A stretch of DNA of 64,000 nt from Planctomycetota bacterium (GTDB lineage Bacteria > Planctomycetota > UBA8742 > UBA2392). Numbering within the stretch: position 1 is the first letter of the stretch; every line of letters starts with the position of its first letter. The position numbers and the translations under genes were made by a program. The notes under the pieces are model-generated. The model did no database searches. It was not told the DNA's origin and saw nothing but the letters and a program-made list of their open reading frames with translations. The DNA lies in assembly GCA_015075515.1 (NCBI GenBank), contig JABTUE010000001.1, forward strand, positions 186,001 to 250,000, in the 5' to 3' direction. Positions 1 through 9,073 of this stretch are shown here, in pieces.

Positions 1-18
1 GGCAAGCAGTTGAGGCAT
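1..18 (-). CDS. 5' end of an unidentified gene (runs off the window)
   Basis: On the minus strand an ATG at position 18 is preceded, with 7 nt spacing, by a full Shine-Dalgarno GGAGG (positions 26-30). The six visible codons read MPQLLA. The rest lies outside the window, so no function can be given. It is the next gene after rnd on the same strand, 114 nt downstream of the rnd stop. Confidence 0.5.
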
Positions 19-132
19 CGGAAATCCTCCACCCGGATGATGGGTTTTTGCGGCGCCGGGGCAACGCCCGGCAAGGCCAACAGGCCGACAAGAATGTCAC
101 GGGTTTATCTTTTGCGGAGAATACAGCCCGTA

Positions 133-1284
133 TCACGGCCGCCCGCGCACGATCTTGAGGATCTTTTCGCCGTAGCGCCGGGCGCGGCTGGGGCCCACGC
201 GCTCGATGGCGGCCAGGGCCTGAACGTCGGCGGGCGGGTTCAGCACCAGTTCATGCAGCACCGCCGTGGGCAGAATCGCCTGAAGGCCAAGACCGCGCGC
301 TGCGGCCTCCTTTTCCCGCCACTGCTTGAGCCGCCCCAGCCGGTCGCGCTGGCGCGGGTCCATGCGCGGGCCCAGTTCCGCCGTGGGCCGCCGCCGCGGG
401 TTGCGCGCCGGCGCCGGGTTGGCAAGCCCGTATTCCACGGCCTCGACCAGGGCCGGGCCGCCGTGGCTGAGCAGCCATTCGCCGATGCCGCGCAGTCCCG
501 CCAGGGCCGAGGTGTTTTTGGGCCGCGCGCGCGCGATTTCCAGCAGCGTGGCGTCTGAGGCAATGCGAAAGGCCGCGCGGTCAAGCTGGCGCGCCATGTC
601 ATTACGCCACTGGTACAGACGTTTGAGAATGCCGCGCCCGGTGTCGTCCAGTTCCAGCGCGCCCTTGATCTTGCGGAAGCGTTCGGGGTCGAACTCGCGC
701 TCGACGGGAACCGACGTGGCCACGGCCCGGCACTCGATTTCGTATTCGTTGATCAGGTCGTGCTGTTCGATCTGGCGCAGAATCAGGTCGTGCACGGCAA
801 ACAGGTGGCGCGTGTCGTTGATCAGATAGCGCACGTGTTCGGGCAGAATCGGGCGCCGCGCCCAGTCGTGACGCTGCAGTTCCTTTTCCAGTTTGAAACC
901 CAGAAAACGCTCGCACAGCGCCGACAGACCGGTGTGCGTGTAACCCAGCAGCGTGCTGGCTACCGAAGTGTCCTGCACAAACCCGAACCGGAAGTCGTAC
1001 TCGCGCTTGAGCGCCAGCACATCGTTGTGCCCGGAATGCATCAGGCACGGGCCGTCGGCGCGCTCCACCAGCCGCGCCAGACGCTGGGTTTCGTCCCCCA
1101 GCGCCAGCGTGTCTATCACCACGTCGCGCTGTTCGCTGGACAGCGTCACGATGCACACCCGTCCGGAGTAGCTGTGAAAGCCGTCGCTTTCCACGTCCAG
1201 CGAATAACGCCGCGAGGCCAGCATCTCGTTGATGACGGCCTCCAGCCTGTCCACGCCGGTAATCAGTTCGATTTCTTGCGCCAC
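133..1284 (-). CDS. rnd: Ribonuclease D-type 3'-5' exoribonuclease with two HRDC domains
   Basis: 383 aa, the usual size of RNase D, which trims tRNA precursors and other structured RNA 3' ends in the cytoplasm. The DEDDy exonuclease domain covers about residues 1-190. Visible metal and catalytic residues are D30 and E32 (LDVESDG), D88 (GHNDVLAL) and Y153/D157 (YLIND). Two helical HRDC nucleic-acid-binding modules follow, at about 215-290 and 300-383. The start is GTG at 1284 with only a weak SD, and no better in-frame ATG lies upstream. It follows moaC on the same strand but is separated from it by 107 nt of repeat-bearing DNA, so co-transcription is uncertain. Confidence 0.93.
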   Translation of the reverse strand: MAQEIELITGVDRLEAVINEMLASRRYSLDVESDGFHSYSGRVCIVTLSSEQRDVVIDTLALGDETQRLARLVERADGPCLMHSGHNDVLALKREYDFRFGFVQDTSVASTLLGYTHTGLSALCERFLGFKLEKELQRHDWARRPILPEHVRYLINDTRHLFAVHDLILRQIEQHDLINEYEIECRAVATSVPVEREFDPERFRKIKGALELDDTGRGILKRLYQWRNDMARQLDRAAFRIASDATLLEIARARPKNTSALAGLRGIGEWLLSHGGPALVEAVEYGLANPAPARNPRRRPTAELGPRMDPRQRDRLGRLKQWREKEAAARGLGLQAILPTAVLHELVLNPPADVQALAAIERVGPSRARRYGEKILKIVRGRP

Positions 1285-1292
1285 ATTCCGAC

Positions 1293-1378
1293 GATTGCGG
1301 ATGGCGGATTGCGGATGGAGGACAAAGCCCGCGCGCTGGCGGCCCAGTCCGCGATCCGCAATCCGAAATCCGGAATCC
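1293..1378. repeat. Inverted/direct repeat cluster between moaC and rnd
   Basis: GATTGCGGAT at 1293-1302 and GGATTGCGGAT at 1306-1316 are near-direct repeats. Both are exact reverse complements of ATCCGCAATC(C) at 1354-1364, so either arm can form a stem of 10-11 bp. A further TCCGAAATCCGGAATCC run extends the right arm. The arms enclose about 40 nt. This looks like a dispersed non-coding repeat rather than a terminator, because no T-run follows. Confidence 0.6.
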
Positions 1379-1391
1379 CTTTGCCCTGGCC

Positions 1392-1886
1392 CTAGCCCTT
1401 GTAATTGCCGCTTTTGCCGCCGGTTTTTTCCAGCAGCCGTACCTGTTCAATTATCATGCCCTTTTCCAGTGCCTTGAGCATGTCATAGATTGTCAGTGCC
1501 GCCACCGCCGCGGCGTGCAGAGCCTCCATCTCCACGCCGGTGCGGCCGGTGCATTTCACCGTAACCCGCGCGCAAATGCCATTGCGTCCCTGGGCGTCAC
1601 GCGGCAGGTCGGCATCAAAGGCGACCTCAATGCCGGCAATCGCCAGCGGATGGCACATCGGGATCGCGTCGGCCGTGCGCTTGGCCGCGCTGATGGCCGC
1701 GATGCGCGCCGTGGCCAGAACCTCGCCCTTGGGGCCGCTGCCGTCCAGGGCCGCGCGGTGGGTGGCGGGGCGCATGCGCACCACGGCTTCGGCTGTGGCG
1801 CTGCGGGCGGTGACATCCTTGCCCGACACGTCCACCATGCGGGCGTGGCCCTGTTCATTCAGATGCGAAAGTCTGGCCCTGGCCAT
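1392..1886 (-). CDS. moaC: Cyclic pyranopterin monophosphate synthase MoaC
   Basis: 164 aa, normal for MoaC, which converts the MoaA product (3',8-cyclo-GTP) to cyclic pyranopterin monophosphate in molybdenum cofactor synthesis. The hallmark MCHPL with its catalytic His is present, as are the SAAKRT segment with the conserved Lys, [13 protein letters not shown], and the C-terminal KTGGKSG motif. The open frame continues far upstream through the HEAT gene region, but homology starts at the ATG at 1886. It is divergent from the HEAT-repeat gene at 2017. A second Mo-cofactor gene, mobA, lies 3.6 kb away in another cluster, so the pathway is dispersed. Confidence 0.95.
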   Translation of the reverse strand: MARARLSHLNEQGHARMVDVSGKDVTARSATAEAVVRMRPATHRAALDGSGPKGEVLATARIAAISAAKRTADAIPMCHPLAIAGIEVAFDADLPRDAQGRNGICARVTVKCTGRTGVEMEALHAAAVAALTIYDMLKALEKGMIIEQVRLLEKTGGKSGNYKG

Positions 1887-2016
1887 GGGGCGATTAAACG
1901 CCGGCGGCCACGGTTTGCACAGGGGTGCACTGTTTTCGCGCCGCCGGGGGCTGTAGACTGCGGCCTGCACCAGCGGACGCCACAGCCGGGCCGGTCTGTC
2001 TGCCACGGAGCCCGAT

Positions 2017-3075
2017 ATGCCCCGCAACGCATGGTTTGTGACCATCCTTGCGGCCGTGCTGGCCGGCGCGGCCGGTTTTGCCGCGGCCCGGTTCCTGCGC
2101 CCGGTTGGCCCACCGGGCCGCGTTGCGGCAACGCCTGAAAAGCCCGCCGATCCCGAGGCCGAAGCCCTGCGCCGGCAGGTTGCCGATCTGGCCGCCGAAC
2201 GCGACCGCCTGCGGGACGAACTGCGGGCAAGCCGCGAAACCCCGCTGCAACCGGAGGCCCGGCCGGCGCCGTTGCCCGCCAGCCCCGCCGTCGAGGCGCC
2301 CAAAGCCAACGCTGAAGCGCCGCCGGACGCAGCACCCCAGATCGCGCACGAAACCGCGCCCGGAGCCGCGTCTGGACACCCGCTGGACGAATTGCGGCAA
2401 CAGGCCGTGGCCGATCTGGCCGACCCCGAAAAATCCGAACGCGCCGCGATGTTTCTGGCCGCCCTGGCGGCCAAGGGCGACGCCGGCGCGATTGCGGCCA
2501 TGGTGCGCGCCCTGGGCGGCGACAACGCCGACGCCAGAGAACAGATTCTGGATGTCCTGGACGACGAACGCCTGATGGGCAACCCCGAACTGGCCCAGGC
2601 CGTCAGCGCCCTGATGCAGGACCCCAGCGCCAGTGTGCGCGCCAGGGTGGCCGAATCCCTTTCCCATCTGCCGGCCGACGTCGCCGGGCCGCTGCTTCAA
2701 TCCATGCTTGGCGACAGCGACGCCAAGGTCCTGCGCAAGGCTGCCGCGACCCTGGGCAAGCTCAAGTACGCCGATGCGGGGCGGGAACTGGCGGCACTTA
2801 CCCGCCATGCCGACGCCAGCGTGGCCTGGGAGGCAGCCTATGCTCTGCACCGCGCCGGTGATTCCAGCTATGTGGAGGCCTACGTGCCGGTGTACGGGGG
2901 CAAGACGCGCAGCGCCGACGCGCGCGAGCGCCTGGACGGGGTGAAGCAACTGCGGCGGCTGAAGCTGGAAAGCGCGCGCCCGTGGCTGGCGCCGCTGGTG
3001 AACGACGCCGACCCGGCCGTGGCCAAAGAGGCCGCCAAGGCGATCAAGGACCTGGACCAGCAGTTGAAGAAGTAG
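2017..3075 (+). CDS. Membrane-anchored HEAT-repeat protein
   Basis: 352 aa. Residues 1-27 form an uncleaved signal anchor. A predicted coiled coil (about 50-75, [15 protein letters not shown]) and an Ala/Pro/Glu-rich linker come next. From about residue 125 to the end there are alpha-helical HEAT-type repeats (for example [20 protein letters not shown]). Such repeats usually act as protein-protein scaffolds. The ATG at 2017 has CGGAG 7-11 nt upstream. No enzymatic motif is visible and the partner is unknown. It is convergent with nuoD, with stop codons only 2 nt apart. Confidence 0.85.
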   Translation: MPRNAWFVTILAAVLAGAAGFAAARFLRPVGPPGRVAATPEKPADPEAEALRRQVADLAAERDRLRDELRASRETPLQPEARPAPLPASPAVEAPKANAEAPPDAAPQIAHETAPGAASGHPLDELRQQAVADLADPEKSERAAMFLAALAAKGDAGAIAAMVRALGGDNADAREQILDVLDDERLMGNPELAQAVSALMQDPSASVRARVAESLSHLPADVAGPLLQSMLGDSDAKVLRKAAATLGKLKYADAGRELAALTRHADASVAWEAAYALHRAGDSSYVEAYVPVYGGKTRSADARERLDGVKQLRRLKLESARPWLAPLVNDADPAVAKEAAKAIKDLDQQLKK

Positions 3076-3077
3076 CG

Positions 3078-4301
3078 TCAGCGATCCAGTTCGCCGGCAA
3101 TCACGTTCAGGCTGCTCAGGCACGCCACCACGTCGGCGATGTATCCGCCGCGAACCATCTGGGGCATGGCGCCGTAGTTCCAGTAGCTGGGCGGGCGGCA
3201 GCGCACGCGGTAGCCCACGGCCGAGCCGTCGGTTTCGATGTACCAGCCCAGTTCGCCGTTGGTGGCCTCGGTGCAGGAATAAATCTTGCCGTTGCGGGGC
3301 GTCTTCAGGCCGTGGCCCTTCATGGTCAGCTTGAAGTGGGTGATCAGGCTTTCCATCTGGGTGTACACGGCGGCCTTTTCGGGCAGCACGATCTTCCAGT
3401 CGTCAATGTTGACAGGCCCGCCGGGCAGGCGATCCAGCGCTTGGCTGATGATCTTGACGCTTTCGCGCATTTCGGCCATGCGCACGGCATAGCGCGCGAA
3501 CACGTCGCCTTCGGTGCGGGTGATCACGTCAAAGTCAAGTTCGTCGTAGACCCAGTAGGGGCGGGCGCGGCGCACGTCATAGGCCACGCCGGCGGCGCGC
3601 GCGATCGGGCCGGTCAGGCCGTAGCTGGCCACGTCGTCGGCGTTGACGGCGGCGATGCCGACGGTACGGTCCAGAAAGATGCGGTTGCGGGACAGCATCT
3701 TTTCGATTTCGCGCAGGGTCTGGGGGAACTCGCGCAGAAACTTGCGGCAGCGCGGCACGAACTCGCCGGGAACATCCTTCATCATGCCGCCCACGCGGGC
3801 AAAGCTGGTGGTAAGGCGCGCGCCGGTGACCATTTCAAACAGGTCGTACAGCTTTTCGCGCTCGACAAACGACCACAGCAGCACGGTGAACGCGCCCAGG
3901 TCCATGGCCTGCAACCCGGTGCAGATCACATGGTCGGCCAGTCGCGACAGTTCGCACAGAATCACGCGCAGGTACTGGCAGCGCGGGGTCAGTTCGATTT
4001 CCAGCAGTTCCTCAATTGCGTGGGCAAACCCGAAGTTGTTGCACAGCGGGCTCATGTAGTTCATGCGGTCGGTCGTGCACACGAACTGGTTGAAGGTGTG
4101 GTATTCGCCCAGTTTTTCAAACCCGGTGTGCAGAAAGCCGATCTCGGGGTCCACCCGGACCACGTTTTCGCCCAGCACTTCCATCTTCACGCGCAGCGTG
4201 CCGTGGGTGGCCGGGTGCTGCGGCCCGAAGTTGATCTGCAGCGTGCGCGTGGTGATGTCTTCGCCCGCTTCAATGTTGGGTTTGTCCAGCATCTGGCTCA
4301 T
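3078..4301 (-). CDS. nuoD: NADH-quinone oxidoreductase subunit D (orphan nuoD)
   Basis: 407 aa, full length for the 49-kDa subunit that with NuoB lines the quinone pocket of complex I at the cytoplasmic side of the inner membrane. The family signature GPQHPATHG is at residues 23-31, followed by GFLHTGFEK and the C-terminal R-rich RCRPPSYWNYGAM segment. The ATG at 4301 is chosen over an upstream frame extension because GAGGA lies 6-7 nt before it and the family begins here. No other nuo gene is in the window: downstream is the HEAT gene on the opposite strand and upstream a prenyl synthase. This is unusual for a subunit normally encoded in a nuoA-N operon. Confidence 0.95.
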   Translation of the reverse strand: MSQMLDKPNIEAGEDITTRTLQINFGPQHPATHGTLRVKMEVLGENVVRVDPEIGFLHTGFEKLGEYHTFNQFVCTTDRMNYMSPLCNNFGFAHAIEELLEIELTPRCQYLRVILCELSRLADHVICTGLQAMDLGAFTVLLWSFVEREKLYDLFEMVTGARLTTSFARVGGMMKDVPGEFVPRCRKFLREFPQTLREIEKMLSRNRIFLDRTVGIAAVNADDVASYGLTGPIARAAGVAYDVRRARPYWVYDELDFDVITRTEGDVFARYAVRMAEMRESVKIISQALDRLPGGPVNIDDWKIVLPEKAAVYTQMESLITHFKLTMKGHGLKTPRNGKIYSCTEATNGELGWYIETDGSAVGYRVRCRPPSYWNYGAMPQMVRGGYIADVVACLSSLNVIAGELDR

Positions 4302-4363
4302 GGCGGTTCCTCTGGCCCGGAGCATAGCTTGGCCCGGTGTGCCGGGTAGGGGCGACGGGCCGC

Positions 4364-5377
4364 CTACAACTCGCGTGACAGCACGAAATCGGCGATCTCG
4401 CACAGCAGATCGCGCAACTCCGAGGGCGGCAGGACTTCCAGCCCCTTTTTCGCCTGGGCCACAAACGCGCCGGCGCGCCCGGCGGCGTACTTGAAGCTGC
4501 CGCTGTCGTGCAGCAGACGCAGCAGCCGCGGCCGGTCGTTGCCGCGCGCAGCGGCAATCGCGGCCTCGCGGGCGGGTTCGGGCGCCACGGCCAGATGGCG
4601 GATCAGCGGCAGGGTGGGTTTGCCCTTTTCGATGTCGCTGCCCAGGGTTTTGCCGACCAGGGCTTCTTCGCCCAGCAGGTCCAGCAGGTCGTCCATGATC
4701 TGGAACGCGCGACCCAGGTTCATGCCGTAGTCATAAAAGGCGCGGGCGGTTTTTTCGTCGGCGCCGGCGTAATGCGCGCCCAGCATGGCGCTGGTGGCGT
4801 ACAGTTCGGCGGTTTTGCCTTCAATAATCTGCAGGTACTTCTGCTCACCCAGCTCAAAGTGGTTGCGGTTGTGCACCTGCATGATTTCGCCAAAGCAGGT
4901 TTTGGCCATGGCGCGCGAAAACTCGCGTGCCCCCACGGGCGTGCTGGCGTCCAGGCTGAGTTCAAACGCGTGGCTGAAAATATGGTCGCCCAGCAGCACG
5001 CTGACTTCGTTGCCGGCCAGCGCGTTGATGCTGGCGCGTTTGCGGCGCAGCAGCGCGTCGTCCAGAATGTCGTCATGCACCAGCGTGGCGGTGTGCAGCA
5101 TTTCGGCCACCACGCCCAGCACAATGTGGTCGCGCGTGAGTCTGCCGCAGGTCTTGCCCGCCAGTAGCAGCAGCGCCGGGCGAAGCTTTTTGCCGCTGTA
5201 GTCCTCAATGTACGCCAGCAGGTTGGTGATGTACGGGTCGTCGCTGGTCAGCTCGGCGCGGTACATGCGCTCGACCTGGGCCAGTTCGTCGCTGATCGGG
5301 GCGTACAGCCGCCCCAGAATCACTCTGGCGGCCTGGGCGGCGGCGTCGGTCTTGGGGGCAACGGGAGCGTCAGACAT
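4364..5377 (-). CDS. Polyprenyl diphosphate synthase (trans-isoprenyl chain elongation)
   Basis: 337 aa. It condenses isopentenyl diphosphate onto allylic diphosphates to make the long side chain of respiratory quinones or a similar lipid. Both Asp-rich motifs are present: DDILD within LVHDDILDD (first, FARM) and DDLLD within QIMDDLLD (second, SARM), plus the GKKLRPALLLL substrate segment. The residues before the FARM (Ala and small side chains) suggest a long-chain product of the IspB/HepT type, but chain length cannot be settled by eye. ATG 5377 is preferred over GTG 5386 because AGGTGA lies 9 nt upstream. Placement beside nuoD gives a loose quinone/respiration theme. Confidence 0.9.
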   Translation of the reverse strand: MSDAPVAPKTDAAAQAARVILGRLYAPISDELAQVERMYRAELTSDDPYITNLLAYIEDYSGKKLRPALLLLAGKTCGRLTRDHIVLGVVAEMLHTATLVHDDILDDALLRRKRASINALAGNEVSVLLGDHIFSHAFELSLDASTPVGAREFSRAMAKTCFGEIMQVHNRNHFELGEQKYLQIIEGKTAELYATSAMLGAHYAGADEKTARAFYDYGMNLGRAFQIMDDLLDLLGEEALVGKTLGSDIEKGKPTLPLIRHLAVAPEPAREAAIAAARGNDRPRLLRLLHDSGSFKYAAGRAGAFVAQAKKGLEVLPPSELRDLLCEIADFVLSREL

Positions 5378-5482
5378 GGCAGTCACTCACCTGGGCCGCC
5401 CCCGGCATGGCCCGGACAATACCATTGCGCGGCGGCGCGGGTCAACCAAGGGCAGACGCGGCTTTGCGCTGCAAAGCGGGTT

Positions 5483-6064
5483 TCAGGCCGATTCCAGATC
5501 CGCCGGCGTGTTCACGTTGGCAAACAGCCACGCCGGGTCGCCCAGTGCGGCCAGTTCCGCACCGGTGATCACGCACGCGTTCAGCGACTGCCAGACCGGA
5601 ATCACCTTGTGGCGACCCGCCCGCAAGGCCGCGTCCACGGCGGCGCGCGCGGCGTCACGTTTGAGCGCCGCCAGCAGCGGCTCGTCGGCATCATGCCGGC
5701 ACCAGGCGGCGTCGGCGTGGTCAAGCGCGACCAGCAGCGCGCGGGCGAGGGCCGGCGTCACGTGCGGCAGGTCACAGGCCAGCACCAGCACGCGCGGGCG
5801 CGAGGCCGCCGCCAGCCCGGCGGCGACACCGGCCAGCGGCCCGGCGCCAAGATGTTCCGGCGCGTCGGGCGCGGCCATCACGCCGGGGGGCAGTGCAAAC
5901 TCGCGTGTGCCGGTGGCGACCACCAGTTCGTCGCACACGGCGCGGGCCGTGTCCAGCGCGATCTGAAGCAGGCTGCGCCCGCGCAGCGAACGCAGGGCCT
6001 TTTCGCCGCCCATACGTGTGGCGCCGCCGCCGGCCAGAATCACGGCGGTGGCGCCGGGGGTCAC
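5483..6064 (-). CDS. mobA: Molybdenum cofactor guanylyltransferase
   Basis: 193 aa. MobA transfers GMP from GTP to molybdopterin to make the guanine dinucleotide form used by DMSO-reductase-family enzymes. The nucleotide-binding loop is LAGGGATRMGGEKAL at residues 10-24, and LACDLPHVTP carries the metal-binding Asp. The GTG start at 6064 overlaps the TGA of the upstream gene in a GTGA tetranucleotide, so translation is probably coupled to the large PpiD-like protein. That pairing has no obvious functional logic. Confidence 0.88.
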   Translation of the reverse strand: MTPGATAVILAGGGATRMGGEKALRSLRGRSLLQIALDTARAVCDELVVATGTREFALPPGVMAAPDAPEHLGAGPLAGVAAGLAAASRPRVLVLACDLPHVTPALARALLVALDHADAAWCRHDADEPLLAALKRDAARAAVDAALRAGRHKVIPVWQSLNACVITGAELAALGDPAWLFANVNTPADLESA

Positions 6065-8928
6065 TTGGCGGCCTCGTTCGCGGCGCTGGATGCCTCGCCA
6101 CGGGCCTTGATCAGGACCACGGGGGTCTCCTTAAGCAGATCCGCGGGGGTGATCAGTTCACGCACCAGCGGGCTGCCGGCCAAGTGGCGGTTGCGCCAGA
6201 TTTCGGCCGGAGAATATCCGTAACCGGATTCCTTGAGCGCCGATTCCTCAAGACGTCTGGGTACGGCGCGGCGGTTGGTCAGGCGCGCCAGCAGGTACGC
6301 CCACTGTTCGTGTTCCAGACGGCGCAGCGGATCCTCGTTGCGCTTGTCGGCCAGCATGTTGGTCACACCCTCGCGGGCGTGGGATTCGCGCAGGCGCGTC
6401 ATCAGAGGCAGGTCAGGCGAGCTGGCGTTACCCATGGACGAAAAGCCCAGCAGCTCGCTGTCGCCTTCGCTGTAGATGCCGGGGATGTCCATGGCCTCGG
6501 TGAACCAGCCGGTCTTGATCACGCGGAAGTGGCTGCCGTATTTCTCGGCGGCGCGGGCCACGGCGGCGTCCCAGCCGTTTGCAATGATGTCGCGGCGCAC
6601 CTCGCGCATGGCGTCCACGCAAAGCTGGCGCGCGCGGTTCATGACGGCCAGCTTCAGCACCAGTTCACGGGCGTCGGCGCGGCCCTGGGCGTATTTGGGT
6701 GTCTTGTCGCGCAGGCGCAGCAGCAGGTAACCGCGGCCGGGCATGGCCAGAATGCCGCTGACCTTGCCGGCGGTGTTGGAAGGTTCCTCCAGGAACGTGC
6801 GGGCGCCCTCGACGAAATCCAGATAACGCAGGCTTTCGTTGGTCACCACGCGTTCCCACGTCAGCAGGTTGTCGCCTGAGCCGAAGCTGAGCATGGTCAG
6901 TTTCAGCTCGCGGCACATTTCCTCAAGGTTCAGGCTGCGGGTATCAGCGGCGTCCTTCTGGATCGCGGCGCTACGGGCGCTCACGTCGGCCTGGATCAAC
7001 TGAGACCGGCCGTCCCAATCGTCAATTTCCGACTGCGGCACAATCACGTCGGCCTGGTCGCGGGCAAAGCGCGCCAGCCGCCCCGGAACCTCGACCAGCA
7101 TCGCGCGCAGCGTGGCCGAGCGCAGGGCCAGGTCGCCCGTCTGGCCAATCTGGCGCACGGCCAGTTCATAGGCCGTGATCATGGCCTCCAGCGCCTCGAC
7201 GAACGCCTCGACGGGCGGCAGCTTGGCGTCGCGCATGCGAATCTTTTCGTTGATCGCCTCAATCTCGAGGTCAAAGCCTCGCAGTCTGGCCGCGATTTCG
7301 GCCGCGGTCATGGGTTCGTCCTGGTCGTTTTTCTTGGGTTCCTTGGCCTCGAATTCCTCGCGCTGGGCGCGCTTGTCGTTGCGCATGCGCTCAAGATCCT
7401 GGGCGACCATCGAAGCATTGGACTTCAGGCCGGAAAGCTGTTCGCCGGACAGGTTGCGCAGTTCGCGGGCGAAGTCGCCGGCCAGGCGCTCGACGTCGGA
7501 ATCGGTCAGGGTTGCGGGCACGCGCGCCGACAGCCCGGTAAACTTGACCCAGGTCTGGTCTTCCAGACTGGTAAAGCGCTGGCGCAGGATCTCAAGGTAC
7601 GACTTTACGCCGTCGGCCACGGCCTGTTCCTTGCGCGTGACGTCCAGGTCGGCGTTCAGTTCGCGTTCGCGCACGCGTTTGGTTTCGTTCAGCTTGCGCA
7701 GCAGCGCCGAAATCGCGGCCTGGGCCGCGGGCACGGCGTTTTCGCGCTCGAGCGATTCCTTCAGGTCGCGTTCGGCCTCTTCGAACGAGCGGTATTGCAG
7801 CATCTCGGGTCGCTGGGCATTTTCCCATTCCGTCCATTTGGCGTCGTTCCAGTCGCGGGTGGACGGGTCCAGGGCCTTGCGGTCGCGGGCCTCGCGCAGG
7901 CGCGCGTCAATGTTCTTGCGGTCTTCGTCGCCGGCCTTGAACATTTCGTCGCGCACGGCCAGATAGGTGATGCGCAGGCGGTCGGTGTTGATCGGTACGG
8001 CGCCCTCGGCGCGCAGGGCGGCCGGGAAGGCCTGGATCACGTCAAAGCTGAAGCGCGCGTCGGCCTGCAAGTCGGGCTTGGTGCGGTTCTTGTCAAAGGC
8101 TTCTTCCAGCGCGTCGTAGCCGAAGCCCTGGGTGGAAAAGCCCGCCGCGCCAGCGTGGTTCTGGGCGCGCCAGGCGTGGTGTTCGCGCAGCACTTCGGCG
8201 CGGGCGCGTTCGGTGAACGCGTCAATGGACAGGCGCAGGACCTCAGCCTCGAATTCTTCGGTGTTGCCGGCGGTCATCAGCGCGATTTCGTCCAGGCCAG
8301 CGCGCTGCTGGGCGATCTGGGCCTCGACGTAGTCGCGGATCATCAAAGCTTCGCGGAACACGGGCAGCAGGTCGGTCAGTTCGTCGCCGAAGATTTTCTT
8401 GAACTCTTTTTGCAGGTCCTGGGGCTGGATCTTTTCGAACTCTGAACGACCCTCGTTCAAAAGCCGCAGCAGCACGCCCGAAACGCGCGTGTTGCCCGGC
8501 GGCTCGATGCCGGCATCGCGCGCGCGGCGCGCCAGCACCATGTGGCACCACACGTGCTGGTCCTGCCACTTGGGCCACACGTTGAGCAGGCTGATGCTCT
8601 GGGGCGTGGTGGCGTTGCCGTAGTTGTAGCCGTCAATCTCGCGCTGGCTGAGTGTCGGCACGCGCGCGTACAGCGTTTCAACGCCGTCGCTGGCGCGGTA
8701 AATCGCGTAGTCAAGCTGCTCAATGATGCCCAGCGTGCGGCGCAGCCGCAGGTGGTCCACGGCCCGGATGCTTTCGCCGCCGAACTTCGCGGCCTCAGGC
8801 GGCGTGCCCTTGGCCGACGAATCAAAGATCGCGATCATGGCGCCCGTGACCGTGAACGTGGACGCCAGCAGGATGATCAGGCCGGCAAAGAAGATCTTCT
8901 GTCCGCGCGTGTAGTTCTCAAGACCCAC
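6061..8928 (-). CDS. Large membrane-anchored PpiD/SurA-like coiled-coil protein
   Basis: 955 aa. An N-terminal transmembrane anchor (residues about 10-33, KIFFAGLIILLASTFTVTG) is followed by a long, charged, mostly helical periplasmic part with coiled-coil-prone stretches (about 330-640). The anchor, the KFGGESIRAVDHLR segment and a C-terminal segment (about 745-790, GRGYLLLRLRDKTPKYAQG) resemble PpiD-type folding factors. I do not recognise an intact parvulin or FKBP domain, so catalytic prolyl isomerase activity is doubtful. The GTG start at 8928 has GAGGA at about 5-9 nt. The stop overlaps the mobA start. It is roughly 1.5 times the length of typical PpiD. Function as a chaperone is inference. 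Confidence 0.6.
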   Translation of the reverse strand: MGLENYTRGQKIFFAGLIILLASTFTVTGAMIAIFDSSAKGTPPEAAKFGGESIRAVDHLRLRRTLGIIEQLDYAIYRASDGVETLYARVPTLSQREIDGYNYGNATTPQSISLLNVWPKWQDQHVWCHMVLARRARDAGIEPPGNTRVSGVLLRLLNEGRSEFEKIQPQDLQKEFKKIFGDELTDLLPVFREALMIRDYVEAQIAQQRAGLDEIALMTAGNTEEFEAEVLRLSIDAFTERARAEVLREHHAWRAQNHAGAAGFSTQGFGYDALEEAFDKNRTKPDLQADARFSFDVIQAFPAALRAEGAVPINTDRLRITYLAVRDEMFKAGDEDRKNIDARLREARDRKALDPSTRDWNDAKWTEWENAQRPEMLQYRSFEEAERDLKESLERENAVPAAQAAISALLRKLNETKRVRERELNADLDVTRKEQAVADGVKSYLEILRQRFTSLEDQTWVKFTGLSARVPATLTDSDVERLAGDFARELRNLSGEQLSGLKSNASMVAQDLERMRNDKRAQREEFEAKEPKKNDQDEPMTAAEIAARLRGFDLEIEAINEKIRMRDAKLPPVEAFVEALEAMITAYELAVRQIGQTGDLALRSATLRAMLVEVPGRLARFARDQADVIVPQSEIDDWDGRSQLIQADVSARSAAIQKDAADTRSLNLEEMCRELKLTMLSFGSGDNLLTWERVVTNESLRYLDFVEGARTFLEEPSNTAGKVSGILAMPGRGYLLLRLRDKTPKYAQGRADARELVLKLAVMNRARQLCVDAMREVRRDIIANGWDAAVARAAEKYGSHFRVIKTGWFTEAMDIPGIYSEGDSELLGFSSMGNASSPDLPLMTRLRESHAREGVTNMLADKRNEDPLRRLEHEQWAYLLARLTNRRAVPRRLEESALKESGYGYSPAEIWRNRHLAGSPLVRELITPADLLKETPVVLIKARGEASSAANEAAK

Positions 8929-9073
8929 TGCTGTCCTCGCGTCTTAACTACATAAAGAAACGATCAAACCCGTTTCAGGGGCGGGAAGGGTAGCAGACCG
9001 GCCCCAAGGCGGCAACGCGGCGGCGCAAATTCGGGAGGCCGTCCGGTGATGGATATTGCCGTGCCTTGCCCCC

